The notes under the pieces are model-generated. The model was not told the origin of the DNA. It did not search any database and was given only the letters and a program-made list of their open reading frames with translations. A stretch of DNA of 64,000 nt from Anaeramoeba flamelloides (lineage: Eukaryota; Metamonada; Anaeramoebidae): assembly GCA_027625915.1 (NCBI GenBank), contig JANTQA010000012.1, forward strand, positions 15,710,501-15,774,500, given 5' to 3'. Positions 12,073 through 23,100 of this stretch are shown here, piece after piece (position 1 is the stretch's first letter; each line of letters starts with the position of its first letter). A program made the position numbers and the translations under genes.

Positions 12073-12550
12073 CAGTGATCAAAATAATACGTGCACAACG
12101 ACTATAATCCGTGTTTCAAAATATTATCCGTGCTTTTTTTTATTCTTGTACCAAGGCAACATCCAATCTACTGCCAAATAGTATACCTGAGCTCAAATCA
12201 ATTTTGAAAGTAAAGTACTGGTTAATTTCAGTAAAATTTAAATTATTAATGTAAATAGTTGAAAATTTTCCATAATATTCTCAATTTTTTTAAATTTTAT
12301 TTGTTTTTTTTATGATTAAAATTTTCAAAAAAATTAACTCTATTTTTTGAGATAAATTTTACCATTTGATCCTTTATTTTTAGAATTTCTTTTTAAATTA
12401 TAGAATTTTAAGAAACCAGTACCATATTTTTTTCGGGTTTATTATTGGTTTCTTTGATTGGTTAATGTATAGGTTTTCTATAACAAAAAAACACGCTTTT
12501 TATTTTGAAACACGCTTTATATTTTTTTAGACGCTTTATTTTGACGACAG
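12073..12550. mobile_element. TA-flanked MITE with ~90-bp terminal inverted repeats
   Basis: The element is 478 bp. The left end CAGTGATCAAAATAATACGT pairs with the reverse complement of the right end CTGTCGTCAAAATAAAGCGT, and similarity continues through a block reading GTGTTTCAAAATA. TA dinucleotides sit at both ends (12071-12072 and 12551-12552). It has no transposase. The ends and the TA target are typical of the Tc1/mariner superfamily, so this is probably a non-autonomous derivative. It ends about 340 bp upstream of the acyltransferase gene. Confidence 0.8.
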
Positions 12551-12894
12551 TATTAATTGATCTTACCTTACATTTTCAGTAAGGTTCACAATTCAAAACA
12601 TGTTTGAACTTTTTTCCCCAATTCTGAAAAGTATGAAAAAAAGATTTTAACATATTGTCAATAATATAAAAGTTAACTCTGTTGTTTCAGTCATGCTTTT
12701 TTTAACCCTCAAAAATAATAAAATATAGGGTGTCATGAAATTTAAAGTTCGATTTTTGTTGACTCATACTAAAATGAAACTAAAGATTTTCGTTTGTTGT
12801 TACTTTTTGTATACAATAATTTCCTTGAACTTGTAAGAACTTTTTGGTATCAAAAAAACCAGAATTTCTATTCATTTTTCTTTTGATTCTTTTT
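12551..12894. promoter_or_regulatory. upstream region of the acyltransferase gene
   Basis: About 340 bp of AT-rich DNA between the MITE and the proposed ATG at 12895. No TATA box of the TATAAAAG type seen elsewhere in this window is obvious. It is labelled regulatory only by position. Confidence 0.3.
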
Positions 12895-14458
12895 ATGAGT
12901 TTGTTGGAATATAAACAGTTTGGAGGTCGTTCTTTTGATCAAGACAAAACTCAACAATTCCAAAGCATTGATCTAGAACTTGATCAAAGGTTTCTTTTTA
13001 AAACCATTTCTCTCTTTTAATCTTAAACAACAAAACAAATTAAAAAGTAAAACAAAGAAGAAACAACGAAAGAGATAATAACCAAATTAATTCAAAAAAA
13101 GACCACTTTTTTCACTAAACTTCACATAAAAGTCGTTGTTTTTAAAAAAAAAAACCAGAAACTCTCCCCACTTGTTAAACACTAAAAAGAAAAAAAAAAA
13201 ATTAGCTATAAATTTCAAAATAGCTTATTAACTCATAAACAGAACTAAAGCTTTCTTTTTCTACTTTAACACTTATTTTTCTTTTACCGAATAACACTGC
13301 ACTAATAATAACTGACTGAATTGTCTCACATTCAACAGTGACTCTAACAGTGATAATGACCACCAGCAGGGATACAAAATCAAAAAAGCGCAAAAGATCG
13401 ATCGAATTTCCTCATTTGACGGCCTTCGTGTCTTGTGTTCGTTGGTTGTAATGTTTCATCATTTAGATATCCTAATCCCCGGGCTGTCTCCGGAACTCGA
13501 GATGGATGAACGAAGACTCTTGTGGAGCGAACATCAAGAATACGAATGGTCTGGCTTTGGATACCTAGCTCGGATCTTGAATGGGTGGCTCTCTGTGATT
13601 TACTTTTTATTAATGGTTGGCTATTTATATTCTTATAAAATCTTCCAGGGCCTACCTATGCAGTCGATCCTCTCAGGCTTAAGCCGAAGATTCTTTCGGA
13701 TCATCCCATCACTGATCCCACTTCAATTGCTGTTGTTGCTCTGTTACAAAACTCGGATCATCCCTTACAACCTAACCCCTGACGATATTAGTAATTGCTA
13801 TTTTAAAAGCGGCCTTTACGGCATTTTCTGTGGATCAATGAACGGCCCAACATACATTTTACCATTCTTGTCCTTTTCGCCCTTTTTCGTTGCCCTAATC
13901 GTTATGTTTGTCCACAGCCAAACACTAAAGGTCAAAATAGTCATCTATTCAATTGTATTGAGCTATTTATTTTGGGTAAAAGATACTACCAGCCTATATT
14001 TACCAATTGTCTGCGGAATAATCATTGCAGACGTCAACCACTCTTCTAACTTTGCCAAGATTAAAAACAAAATATTAACACAGCAACATTTTAAAATCAT
14101 CTTTATCATCATATGGGTTTTACAATTTTTTATTTTCAAATTTACAAACTTGACAAAAACAGTTGCCGCAGCTTTAACCCTCTTCCCTATTATCCATTCA
14201 GAATATGTCTCAAAAGTTTTGGGCCACAAATATTTTGCTAAGGTTGTTCCCTATACCTACCAAGTTTATATATGGCACGCACCAGTTTATTCCTTTTATG
14301 TTACCAACTTTAGGGGATCATCAGTTTACTTCCTCTTGTTTTTTGCCTTCTCAACAGTCTTTTCAATCTCAGTTATCGCTTACCACTTTGTTGAAAAGCC
14401 CTGTCTTGCATATAGCACACAATTATTAAATTGGATTGGGTTTAAAAAAGTTTTTTAA
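12895..14458 (+). CDS. membrane acyltransferase, acyltransferase-3 (OafA/YrhL-like) family
   Basis: Proposed exons are 12895-12989 and 13339-14458, joined at phase 2 by a 349-bp GT..AG intron, giving about 404 residues. The joined frame is open throughout, and the exon-2 frame has no ATG upstream of its conserved motif, which supports the added first exon. The family transfers acyl groups to sugars, lipids or other small hydroxyl substrates at a membrane. The diagnostic N-terminal motif SFDGLRVLCSLVVMFHH, with its conserved DGLR and the His in the first membrane helix, lies near residues 60-76, followed by about nine further hydrophobic helices and a C-terminal FVEKP typical of these proteins. 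The substrate cannot be told. In eukaryotes this family is patchy and sometimes acquired from bacteria, but the intron shows it is a settled nuclear gene. Confidence 0.8.
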
Positions 14459-15629
14459 TTTTTTTAAGAGAATTTCTTCATATTTTCTTTTCCTTTTCCT
14501 TTTCCTTTTCCTTTTTTCGTTTTTACTTTTTTAAATAGAAATATTTCTCTATTTAAATTTATTAATTTATTTATTTATCAATTTGGAAATAAATAACATA
14601 ACCACAACTATTTGCTGTAATTTGAAATTTCAAATAAAAATTAAAATTTAATAATCAGTATAATATAAATGGAAAAAGAAGAGGATACATACCTTTTAAT
14701 CATACATCTGAATAAATAAAATTTTATAATCAATTGCTTTTTTTGTTTTCTTTTATCTTTTACCTTTTAGCTAAAATAATTGTGTACTAATTATTGATAT
14801 TTACAGTTTCCAATTTATCTTGATTTAATAAATTTTTTTTTATCAAAGTTATTTGATTTTTGGAAAAAGATATGAACATTCAAATAAATACAAGTAAACC
14901 AATATTATTTCTATTGATAAAATTAAAAACAAATATGGAGTAGGTTTTCAATTTTTACGATTAATTTAAAAATTCCAAGATTTGAATTATCATTTTTATG
15001 TTCAAAATATTTTTCTAATTTCCAATCAATCATATTTTTTTGTAATATATATATATAGGTCATTTTAGTCAATTTTTATTTATTTATTTTTTTTTTTTAG
15101 TCAATATTTTTTTAGGTTTTAACTTCAAATTGGAAATTCGATTAATTTGTCAAGAGTTATAATCTTATTGAAGATGATAACAGGTTTAGAATTTGGATCA
15201 ATCAAAATTGGTTATGGTAATATCATTATTTATAAAATAAAAAGGTAGAATTCTATTGAATAATATTTTGAAAAATTGAGAAATTAAAAACAACATTTTC
15301 CTCAACTAAGAATTGAGGTAAACTTGTTTTTTATTCTAATGACCTTTTAATGACTTTTCAAAAAAAAGAAAGGATTAAATTATTATTTTTTTTTGTAGAT
15401 TTATAATTTCCCCAGATATTCTTTGATGAATATTAACTTTAATCTGAAGTTTATAGTTTCTCTTACCATTAAACAATCAGTATGTTTAGTTGATTCCTAA
15501 AACAGATAATTTTTCATTTTTGGCTGATATCTTTTAGCGAAATGGAGTTTACTTTCAAATTCAAAAAAAAAAAAAAAAACACTGGATAAATAAAAAAAAG
15601 GTTAGTATTTATCTTTGCATTTTTACTAT
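14459..15629. other. gene-free DNA after the acyltransferase gene
   Basis: Begins with a short imperfect (CTTTTC)n tract near 14486-14515, the likely 3' UTR region. Nothing else was recognised. Confidence 0.55.
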
Positions 15630-15854
15630 TTGTTTCAAATAAACAGATCAAAATTTTTATTCCACTTTCCAAAAAGGTGGTTTAAAAATCATAGTAACCA
15701 TATCAAAATTTTAATTCCTAAAATCAGCTTAAATTATTAATTCACCTTTGAGAATTGGGGATTTTGATGATTTATTTCAAATTTTAATTGATGATATGTG
15801 ATTTTTTTGGAAAGCTGAATAAAAATTTTGATCTTTTTATTTTATATTTAACAG
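15630..15854. mobile_element. short foldback MITE (GATCAAAATTTTTATT family), copy 1
   Basis: The left arm contains GATCAAAATTTTTATTCCAC and the right arm contains its reverse complement ending TTTAACAG before TA. The same terminal sequence recurs at 47818-48596 and 48640-48737. The left boundary is approximate. No coding frame. Confidence 0.6.
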
Positions 15855-17486
15855 TATGATCGTTTTTCTTCTTGGCTTTAAAGGAAATTATAATTCAACA
15901 ATTGTTACTCACTTGAAATAATAAATTTGAAAAAAAAAAATTCTTTAGTAATTTCAAACAACCCAACTAAAATTTAAAAAGTTCCCACACAGTTAAAAAT
16001 GTTCAAACAATCAAAATAATATAATTTGATGAAAATTGGAAATGTTATTTTGATTGTTGTAAAATATGAAAATCATTTTTTCATCTTGTAGTTTTGTGTT
16101 TTCATTTCTTTTTTTGAATTACTAACTTGCTTTGTTTCAGGAAATTTTATATCAGAATTTGATATGATGTTGAAGTTGAGTTTTTCCAAATAAAAGAACT
16201 CAAATAAAAATTTTTAATCTATTTGGCCTTTGATCGATCAATACTGCTAATAAAATCTCAAAAAATTTTACAAAGGTATTTTTTTTGTTTTGCATCTCCA
16301 AAATTTTTAACAGGCCGACAATTGGTTAGAATTTATAATTATTCTTTTTTGTTTTAATTGTATTTTAATTCATAAATAATTGTTAATATTTCAATCAATG
16401 AATGGTTCTATTTTGCTATTTCTCCTTGAATTTATTAAATAAGATTTTTTCTTTTTAAAAATTTTGATTTGAGTTGAGTTATCAAATCTTAGTAAAAATT
16501 CACCTTTAAAATTATTCTCAACAAAAAAAGTCTAATATGACTTAGAATCCGGGGACAATGTACTCTTTGCCCAAATCTTAAAATCGATTCATTATCAAAA
16601 AAAAGCAATATTTAGGAGAGCCAAGTTGTTTTTTTTTTGTAATGATTGGTAGTGAAGATCAAGTTAATAGAACCAGAAAGAAGGTAAAGATAAAAAATGT
16701 TTTCATTGACCAAGTTTACCACTCACTACCAAAATAAAATTTTATTCACCATTTCTCCTTTTATTTTTTTTTAGACCAAGATTTCGCTTTAGTACAGAGA
16801 GGGTTGCACACACCCAATGGTAAACAAAAACGGGAGTGCTCTCACTTTTCAAGAACTGTAAATGTAACCTAAAATTTCATAATCCATTTTGAGAAAAATA
16901 AAAGTCCTCTAATCAACCTGAAATACCTAAAGTATTCCAACTTCAAGACTCATTATTTCTTCATTGTCATTTAAAAAGAACCAATCAATACCTTTTACTT
17001 CTTGAATTGTTTTATTTATTGCCAAAACAATAGCTAATTTTAGTACATTATCACCCGACTCAAATCACATTTTAAAAATTTTTTTGAAATTTATTTCGGA
17101 AATTTTCAAAAATAAGTCCAATTCTATTCATTCCTCATCAAATTATAAAACTTTTGTTTTAAAACTGATCAGCTTGATTTTTTTTTTTAACGAGAAAAAA
17201 AATTACATACTACAAAGTTGGTATTTTTGAAAAAAATATGTTTGAAAAACGTAAAGCACTTGATTTAAAAAATTGAAGGAATGCTTTATTGAACAAAAAA
17301 AAAAAAAAAAAAAAAAAATAGTACTGACATTGTAACGTAAGACATATTTCAAAAATTAAAAAAAATAAAATCAAAATTTAAAAAAAAGTGAAGACACAAT
17401 TTGTGAAATTATCACTATTTTTTTTATTACTGAACTTTTAATAAAAAAAGTTGAACCAGTAGTTTTTTTTTTTTTGCGAATATATA
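15855..17486. other. intergenic, with a higher-GC island near 16.55-16.87 kb
   Basis: A patch at about 16545-16870 departs from the surrounding composition and carries short open frames on both strands bounded by plausible GT and T-rich AG signals, but I could not build a phase-consistent gene. A 24-base A run lies at 17295-17318. The rest shows nothing. Confidence 0.4.
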
Positions 17487-18022
17487 AACTAAATTCCAAA
17501 AATTTGGACACATTTTATACTGTTGAAAGAAAAACAAAATTCACATTTTTTACATTCAATTTGGGAATAGTTTTGATTTTACAAACTTTTTGATCTTTTT
17601 GATTTTTTGTTTTGTTTTCATTTCCTTTTTTCTAGTTAAGTAATCTGTCTCATTATATCTGGTATTTTTTTTCGATGTTTGATAGAAGGTTAGTGTTTAG
17701 TTTTTTAATTTATAAATGAAATACAATAGGTTGAGGGTATCTTATCAATTGATCGATCAACAATGGTTTGTTGAATTTCAACAAATTTACCAATTTAATT
17801 TTTTGATCTACTCGTTTCATTAATTTTGAATACACCAATGTTTTTTTTTTGATTTTTATTTGTTTTTCTTTTATTTGAGTTAAAATGATTACTTATTAAA
17901 ACATTAATATCTTGTTACTTAAATGTGGTTTTATATTAGGTTTGAAAAAATAAAATAAATTGGTTTTTTTTTTTTCCTATTTTTTCTTTTGGATATGTCC
18001 AAATTTTTAGAATGGGGTTTAA
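17487..18022. repeat. ~540-bp dispersed inverted-end repeat, copy A
   Basis: This stretch is similar along its whole length to 56659-57199, including shared blocks such as ATGTGGTTTTATATTAGGTT and a shared T-rich middle. The ends form inverted repeats around AAAAATTTGGACA, which suggests a MITE-type element. No coding frame. Confidence 0.75.
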
Positions 18023-18619
18023 TTTGTATAATTTCTGAGTTTTAAAATTATTTTCCAATCCTTCCATTTTAAATATTTTTTGTGGTTATGTTTTCCAGAA
18101 TTTAAAAGAATTGAGTAAAATCATGCTTTTTCATCTATTCTCTCGAATTCTAGAAAATCCGGTTAGTTTTTTTTGAGTTTTCTGTTTATTTGGAAAACTA
18201 ATAGATTTACGTTAGGATTTTTTGAGTTTTCTATTTATTTTTGAAGTTTTCTAGGTTTTTTTGAGGTTTTATATTTTATTCGTGAAGTGTTCTAGGTTTT
18301 TTTACTTTTTGAAATAAACCAAAAATTTCTTAAATTTTCTTTTTATCTCTTAGATTAAAAAAACCTAACGACATTTCCAACTGGAGCTGTATTTTTAGTT
18401 GTTTAATTCAGTATTTATCAAGTTCAATTTCTAATTCTTTTAAGTTGTTTGATTACCAGTCACTTAATATTTTCTAATTTCTGTTCTCTGAATTTAAGAT
18501 TATTAACTATTTCTTATAAATCTTAAAATTTTAATTTTTTTTGAAATAGTTTAAATCTTCTTATATATATATATATATATATTCTTGCTGAATCTATTTT
18601 TACTTCTGTTTTATTAATA
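18023..18619. repeat. region with a repeat shared with 23.96-24.15 kb
   Basis: From about 18086 to 18370 there is similarity to about 23965-24145, starting with a shared TTCCAGAATT..GAGTAAAATCAT block and ending in TTAAAAAAACCTA. It contains internal hairpins around CTCGAATTCTAGAA and a (TA)n tract at 18561-18582. Probably another small degenerate element family. Confidence 0.5.
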
Positions 18620-19064
18620 CAGCCGTTCTAAGGCTACCATAAAATTTAAAATAAAATAACATAGATTTTTCTTTTCTTATTTTCTATTTTCAAAAAATTC
18701 CGAAATAAGAGTTATTATTCCAAAAAAAATTTCAATAAATGAGCTATTATTCAAATGTTGGGCACATCAAAAAAAAATATTTTGAAGATTCTTGAATCAG
18801 TTAAAAATATTTTTCAAAAATGATAAATTTTTAAAGATCAGTAAATATTGATATTTTTTTGCCCTTTTTTGTACTGATAATTTTGAAGTTTCATGGGATC
18901 GTGAATTTTTTTTTTGATGTGCCCAACATTTGAATAATAGCTCATTTATTGAAATTTTTTTTGGAATAATAACTCTTATTTCGGAATTTTTTGAAAATAG
19001 AAAATAAGAATAGAAAAATCAATTATGTTTTATTTTAAATTTTAAGGTAGACTTGGAAAGACTG
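18620..19064. mobile_element. TA-flanked foldback MITE with ~165-bp terminal inverted repeats
   Basis: The element is 445 bp. The left arm starts CAGCCGTTCTAAGGCTACC and is nearly identical for about 165 bp to the reverse complement of the right arm, which ends GGTAGACTTGGAAAGACTG. TA flanks both sides (18618-18619 and 19065-19066). Only about 115 bp lies between the arms. The ends resemble those of the elements at 47980 and 19418, so all belong to one superfamily. It has no ORF and arms this similar suggest recent activity or gene conversion. Confidence 0.88.
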
Positions 19065-19324
19065 TAAGTCTCGGAGGGTGTGATTTATTAATAAAAATTT
19101 TGATATTTTTTTTGTTTATTCACAAATCTATCAAATTGAATTCTTTTTTTGTAAGATCAAAAATTTCTAATCCATATCGCAGTTGAGTATGTAAAACATG
19201 CTTTAAAAAAATGAATTTTCGATCCATTGGCAAATTTCTTTCTAAAAAATCCAACTTCTATTATTTTTTTTTATCTCGTAATTTTTGAATATTTTCAGAT
19301 GTAATGGTTTATAATATGCTATTA

Positions 19325-19418
19325 CACGACCATAAAACCCTGTTATAAAAAGCAAAATAAGAGACAGAAAATGAATTTTCTGTTTATCGTACACTTTCTG
19401 TTAGGCTTAGAACGACTG
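19325..19418. mobile_element. short MITE related to the 18.6-kb element
   Basis: A 94-bp element. Its right end (reverse complement CAGTCGTTCTAAGCCTAACA) resembles the ends of the elements at 18620 and 47980. The left end is more diverged. TA lies on both sides and a small palindrome sits in the middle. Confidence 0.55.
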
Positions 19419-19666
19419 TACTATTTGGAGAGATTGTTTTTATTTTGTCACAGATTTCCAAACAAAGCCAAAAATCAATAAATTTTGGAACCTTTTTGGA
19501 TCAACTTTCCATAATTGAGATTATTTGCTCATGTATTTGAAGTTTCAATCTTTCAAATAAGGATCGGATTTAAACCAAGAATTTGCAACACAAAATCTTT
19601 TTTTATTGTTTATTATTTTTTCAACCACCTTAATTTTTTTTTTTTGTGAGGGTTGAGGAGCCGAGA

Positions 19667-19774
19667 ATGAAAAAATTAATCAAAAGAAAAAACTCCAAGA
19701 CAATTAAAACAAAATTGAACCAAACACGAGAAATGGTGGAAAGAAGAAATTATCGAAGAAAAATTTTCTTGCAA
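19667..19774 (+). CDS. possible first exon of the Myb gene
   Basis: An ATG-started frame of 36 codons rich in Lys and Arg (MKKLIKRKNSKTIKTKLNQT at its start), ending before a GTC that could be a 5' splice site, with a stop shortly after. It lies about 360 bp upstream of the first certain Myb exon. The most obvious donor is phase 0, while the next exon needs phase 2. Either a different donor is used (one giving phase 2 lies a few bases downstream) or this is unrelated. Confidence 0.3.
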
Positions 19775-20134
19775 GTCTTTGTGTGTTAAATAAAATATTT
19801 ATAAAAAGGAAAACAAGCATTTAAGAAATCAAAAACTAGTCCTTAAATTGAAAGTAGCTGTTGTTTCAGTATCTTAGTTTTGAAATTTGATTTATTTGTT
19901 TTGTGAAAAAAAATCATTGTTTCCCTTCATTTTTTTACTTTTCTTAAAATTATTTTTTTCAAATGTTCGAAGAGTAAGCATTTTTCCTTCCCTTAAAACT
20001 ATTAAAAACATACAAATACTAATTTGTGGGTTTTAAAAATTGTTCTTTTGCACCTTGTTGATTTTTTCTTACTTTATAATTTTTTTTTTTTTTTGTTGCT
20101 TTTTTCATTGTTTTATTGCCTTTCTGAAAAATAG

Positions 20135-23100
20135 AGTTCTTCAAAGAAAAGTTGATAAATTAAAAAAAGATATTAAAAAGGTCTCACAGCTTGCACCATT
20201 AAAACCGCACAAAAATACAATTTGGTCAAGAGAAGAGGTATGAGAAGATCAAATTTTTTTTTTTTTTTTTTATTAATCTCTTTTTGTATTTTTTTAATTT
20301 ATTTCCTTTTCTTTTTGAATTTTCAATAAGGCTTTTTCAATTTGAAATTGAATACAAGGTGGTGTGTGTTAAAAAAGAGGGGTACATACTTTGTACAAAT
20401 CATCCAATTTTATTTTACTCATCGCAAAAAAAAAAATAAAAAAAATTTGAAAATTCAAAAATAAAAAAAAATAAATCGATTCTTGGTTGCAAAAACGCAA
20501 AACCTTTTTAAAAAATAACACATCGTTTGCAGATGTGTTCTAGAATACAAATAAAGGAAGAAATGTTCTTTTTCCTATGAAGTGTTCGTTGTTGAATTTT
20601 TTTTTTTTAATTAATTCAATAACGCATACTTTTACTTTTTTTTTTTATTTTTTTTTTCTTTTGGTACAAGTATCTTTCGTTCGATCACATCTTGCCAATT
20701 CTCTAAAAGAACAAACAAAGAGTCTGAAAATTTAAATATTTTTTTCCTTCTTCTTGTTTTTTTCTTTCCAAAATTAAAAACAAATAAAAATCTTTTAATT
20801 TTCTTTTTACAATCTTTTAATTTAGGATGATATTCTTTCTCGTGCTGTTACAAAATATCAGGGAAGAGACTGGGAATCTGTTGCTAAATATTTTGAAAAT
20901 AAAGATGCGACACAATGCTTACATCGGTGGCAAAAAGTATGTTTTTGAAAAAATTAATTCTCCTTTTTTTTTGATTTTGTTTAATTTTTATTTTATTTTA
21001 TTTTTTTTTTTTTCTCTTCTAATTCTAGGTTCTTAACCCAAATTTAAAAAAGGGAAAATGGACTGAAGACGAAGACAAATTATTAAGAAAATATGTAAAA
21101 CTATTTGGAGACTCAAAATGGTCAAAAGTAGCTGACAAAATCCCAAGAAGAACTTCAAAACAATGCAGAGAAAGGTAAATTTTTTCGAAAATTGTTGTTT
21201 ATTTTTTCAAAATGTATTAAGAATTGATTTGAAATTTTTGACTAGATTTCTAAAAATGAATTGCTCATCCAAAAAGAATTGTTTGTAAATTACAAATTTC
21301 TTAACTTACTGATAAATTCAAATAAATATCTGAAAATTTTTACCTCATTTTCCATTTTACAAATTTTTTTACAAAAGCTTTGAAGTAAGTATTTTCATTG
21401 GTTTAAATGTGAAAAAACTTTGTAAAATTGGTTGATCTTCAAAAGGATCTTTCTCTTGAGTTGTTTTAAAATTTGAGATCTGAGATTACTAAACGGGAAA
21501 TTGAACTAAAAATTTAATAAAATATATTTGAATTTATCAGTATTCCAAAAAAATTGTAATTTTTTGAATTCTTCGACCAAATAAAAAGTTTTTCAATTTC
21601 ACCAAAAAAAAATATATTAAATTTACTTTTCTTTCAGATTTAACCTAAAAAGGAAATAGTGTTCATGGTTAACCTATAGCTTCTTTGAAAATTTGGGTTT
21701 GATTATCTCTATTCAGAGAGACTTATTTAAAAATATAACGAAAGAAAACTTTACAAAATCAAAAAAAGAAAATTTCCAATTTTACCTTCTTAAAATTTCA
21801 AATTTAAACTAACCTAACTTGTCTTCAATTTTAATTGAGAAATGTGTTTAATTATTTTGAATTTACCTTAAATTACCAAAAACTCATATGACCATTTTGG
21901 GAAAAAAGTTCAACACGATTTTTAATTGGGAACCTTAATAGAAACTGAAAATTGAAAACAAGATCAATTAATAAAAGAATAAATAAATAAACCAAGACAA
22001 AATGAAGGACTAAACACAATAACAGTTTTTTTAATACTATCTTTTGGTATGGTGTTTTTCTTTGGTTAACCAATTATTAAAAATTTGTTGAAAAAATTGA
22101 CTATTTTTGCGATCTTCAAAACCACCCCAACAATTTCAATATGAAAGTAGATCTAAATTATGTTTGTTGATTTGATTGAAAATAATATAATGGATTATTA
22201 TTAAAAGTTAATTGGTTTCTTCTTTTTATTGATTTTACTTTTCGTTTTCGGGTTTCTGTGATTCTATTAATGTTCCCAATGAAAAACCTTGTTTAACTTT
22301 TTTTCCACAACATTAAGAGGAAAATTTTTCTTATTGTTGTAAAAAAAAGTGAGAAAAGAAGGAGAATTGTTTTTTTTTTTGAAATTTAAAAAATATTAAT
22401 TTTAAACATTTAGTAAAAAAGATCAAAATCACCAGAATTTTTAAAAGTTAATAAGAATTCAAACGAGGGCTAAAGCCTTTTAATACGAATAGCATCTAAC
22501 TTGGATTTTTTAGAATTTCATCAAAACGGTTCAAGTAAATTTTTGAGAAAAACCAAATACTTTATTTTTAGACTTAATCAAACCTGAAAATGAAGAATTA
22601 TCACTATTTTTTATGTTTGACATTTTAAGTGTTATTTTAACCATAGGTATTGATCGGTTTAGTACTTTGAATTTTAAATCGATTCCTTTGCACATTTGAT
22701 CCTTAGCCTTGATATTCAATGCTATTTTTTAAAAAAATAAAATTTTCCGGTTCTTTTTAGATTTACAATTAAAAAATGGAAAATTCAAAATTGATCATTT
22801 TTACAATTGGATACTTTTAATAAAATTCTATTTTTTCTCAAGTTACTCACAAAATAAATCTGATTAAATATTAAGCATTAATTTTGAATCCGTAATTTAG
22901 GAAATATGAATTGAACTAAAATAATATTCTAAACTTTGTTTTTGTCAAAGGAGAATCCAAAAAAAACCAACGTTTTTTTCAAATATCAATTATTTATTAT
23001 AATTGACCTTTGAAGAACAAATAAGAAATAATTAGAATAATACACCTCAAAGAATTGTTGATATCCGTCTGAAATAAAACTAATTAATCAATAACTTTTC

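Noticed and set aside
12090-12190. Minus-strand open frame reading SSGILFGSRLDVALVQE
   Set aside because: It lies wholly inside the TA-flanked MITE at 12073-12550 and has no flanking exon.
13356-13450. ATG giving MTTSRDTKSKKRKRSIEF as start of the acyltransferase
   Set aside because: It is in a different frame from the DGLR motif and stops soon after; the spliced first exon fits better.
16780-16870. U6 snRNA because of an ACAGAGA string
   Set aside because: The downstream GATTAGC, the 3' stem and the terminal T run of U6 are absent.
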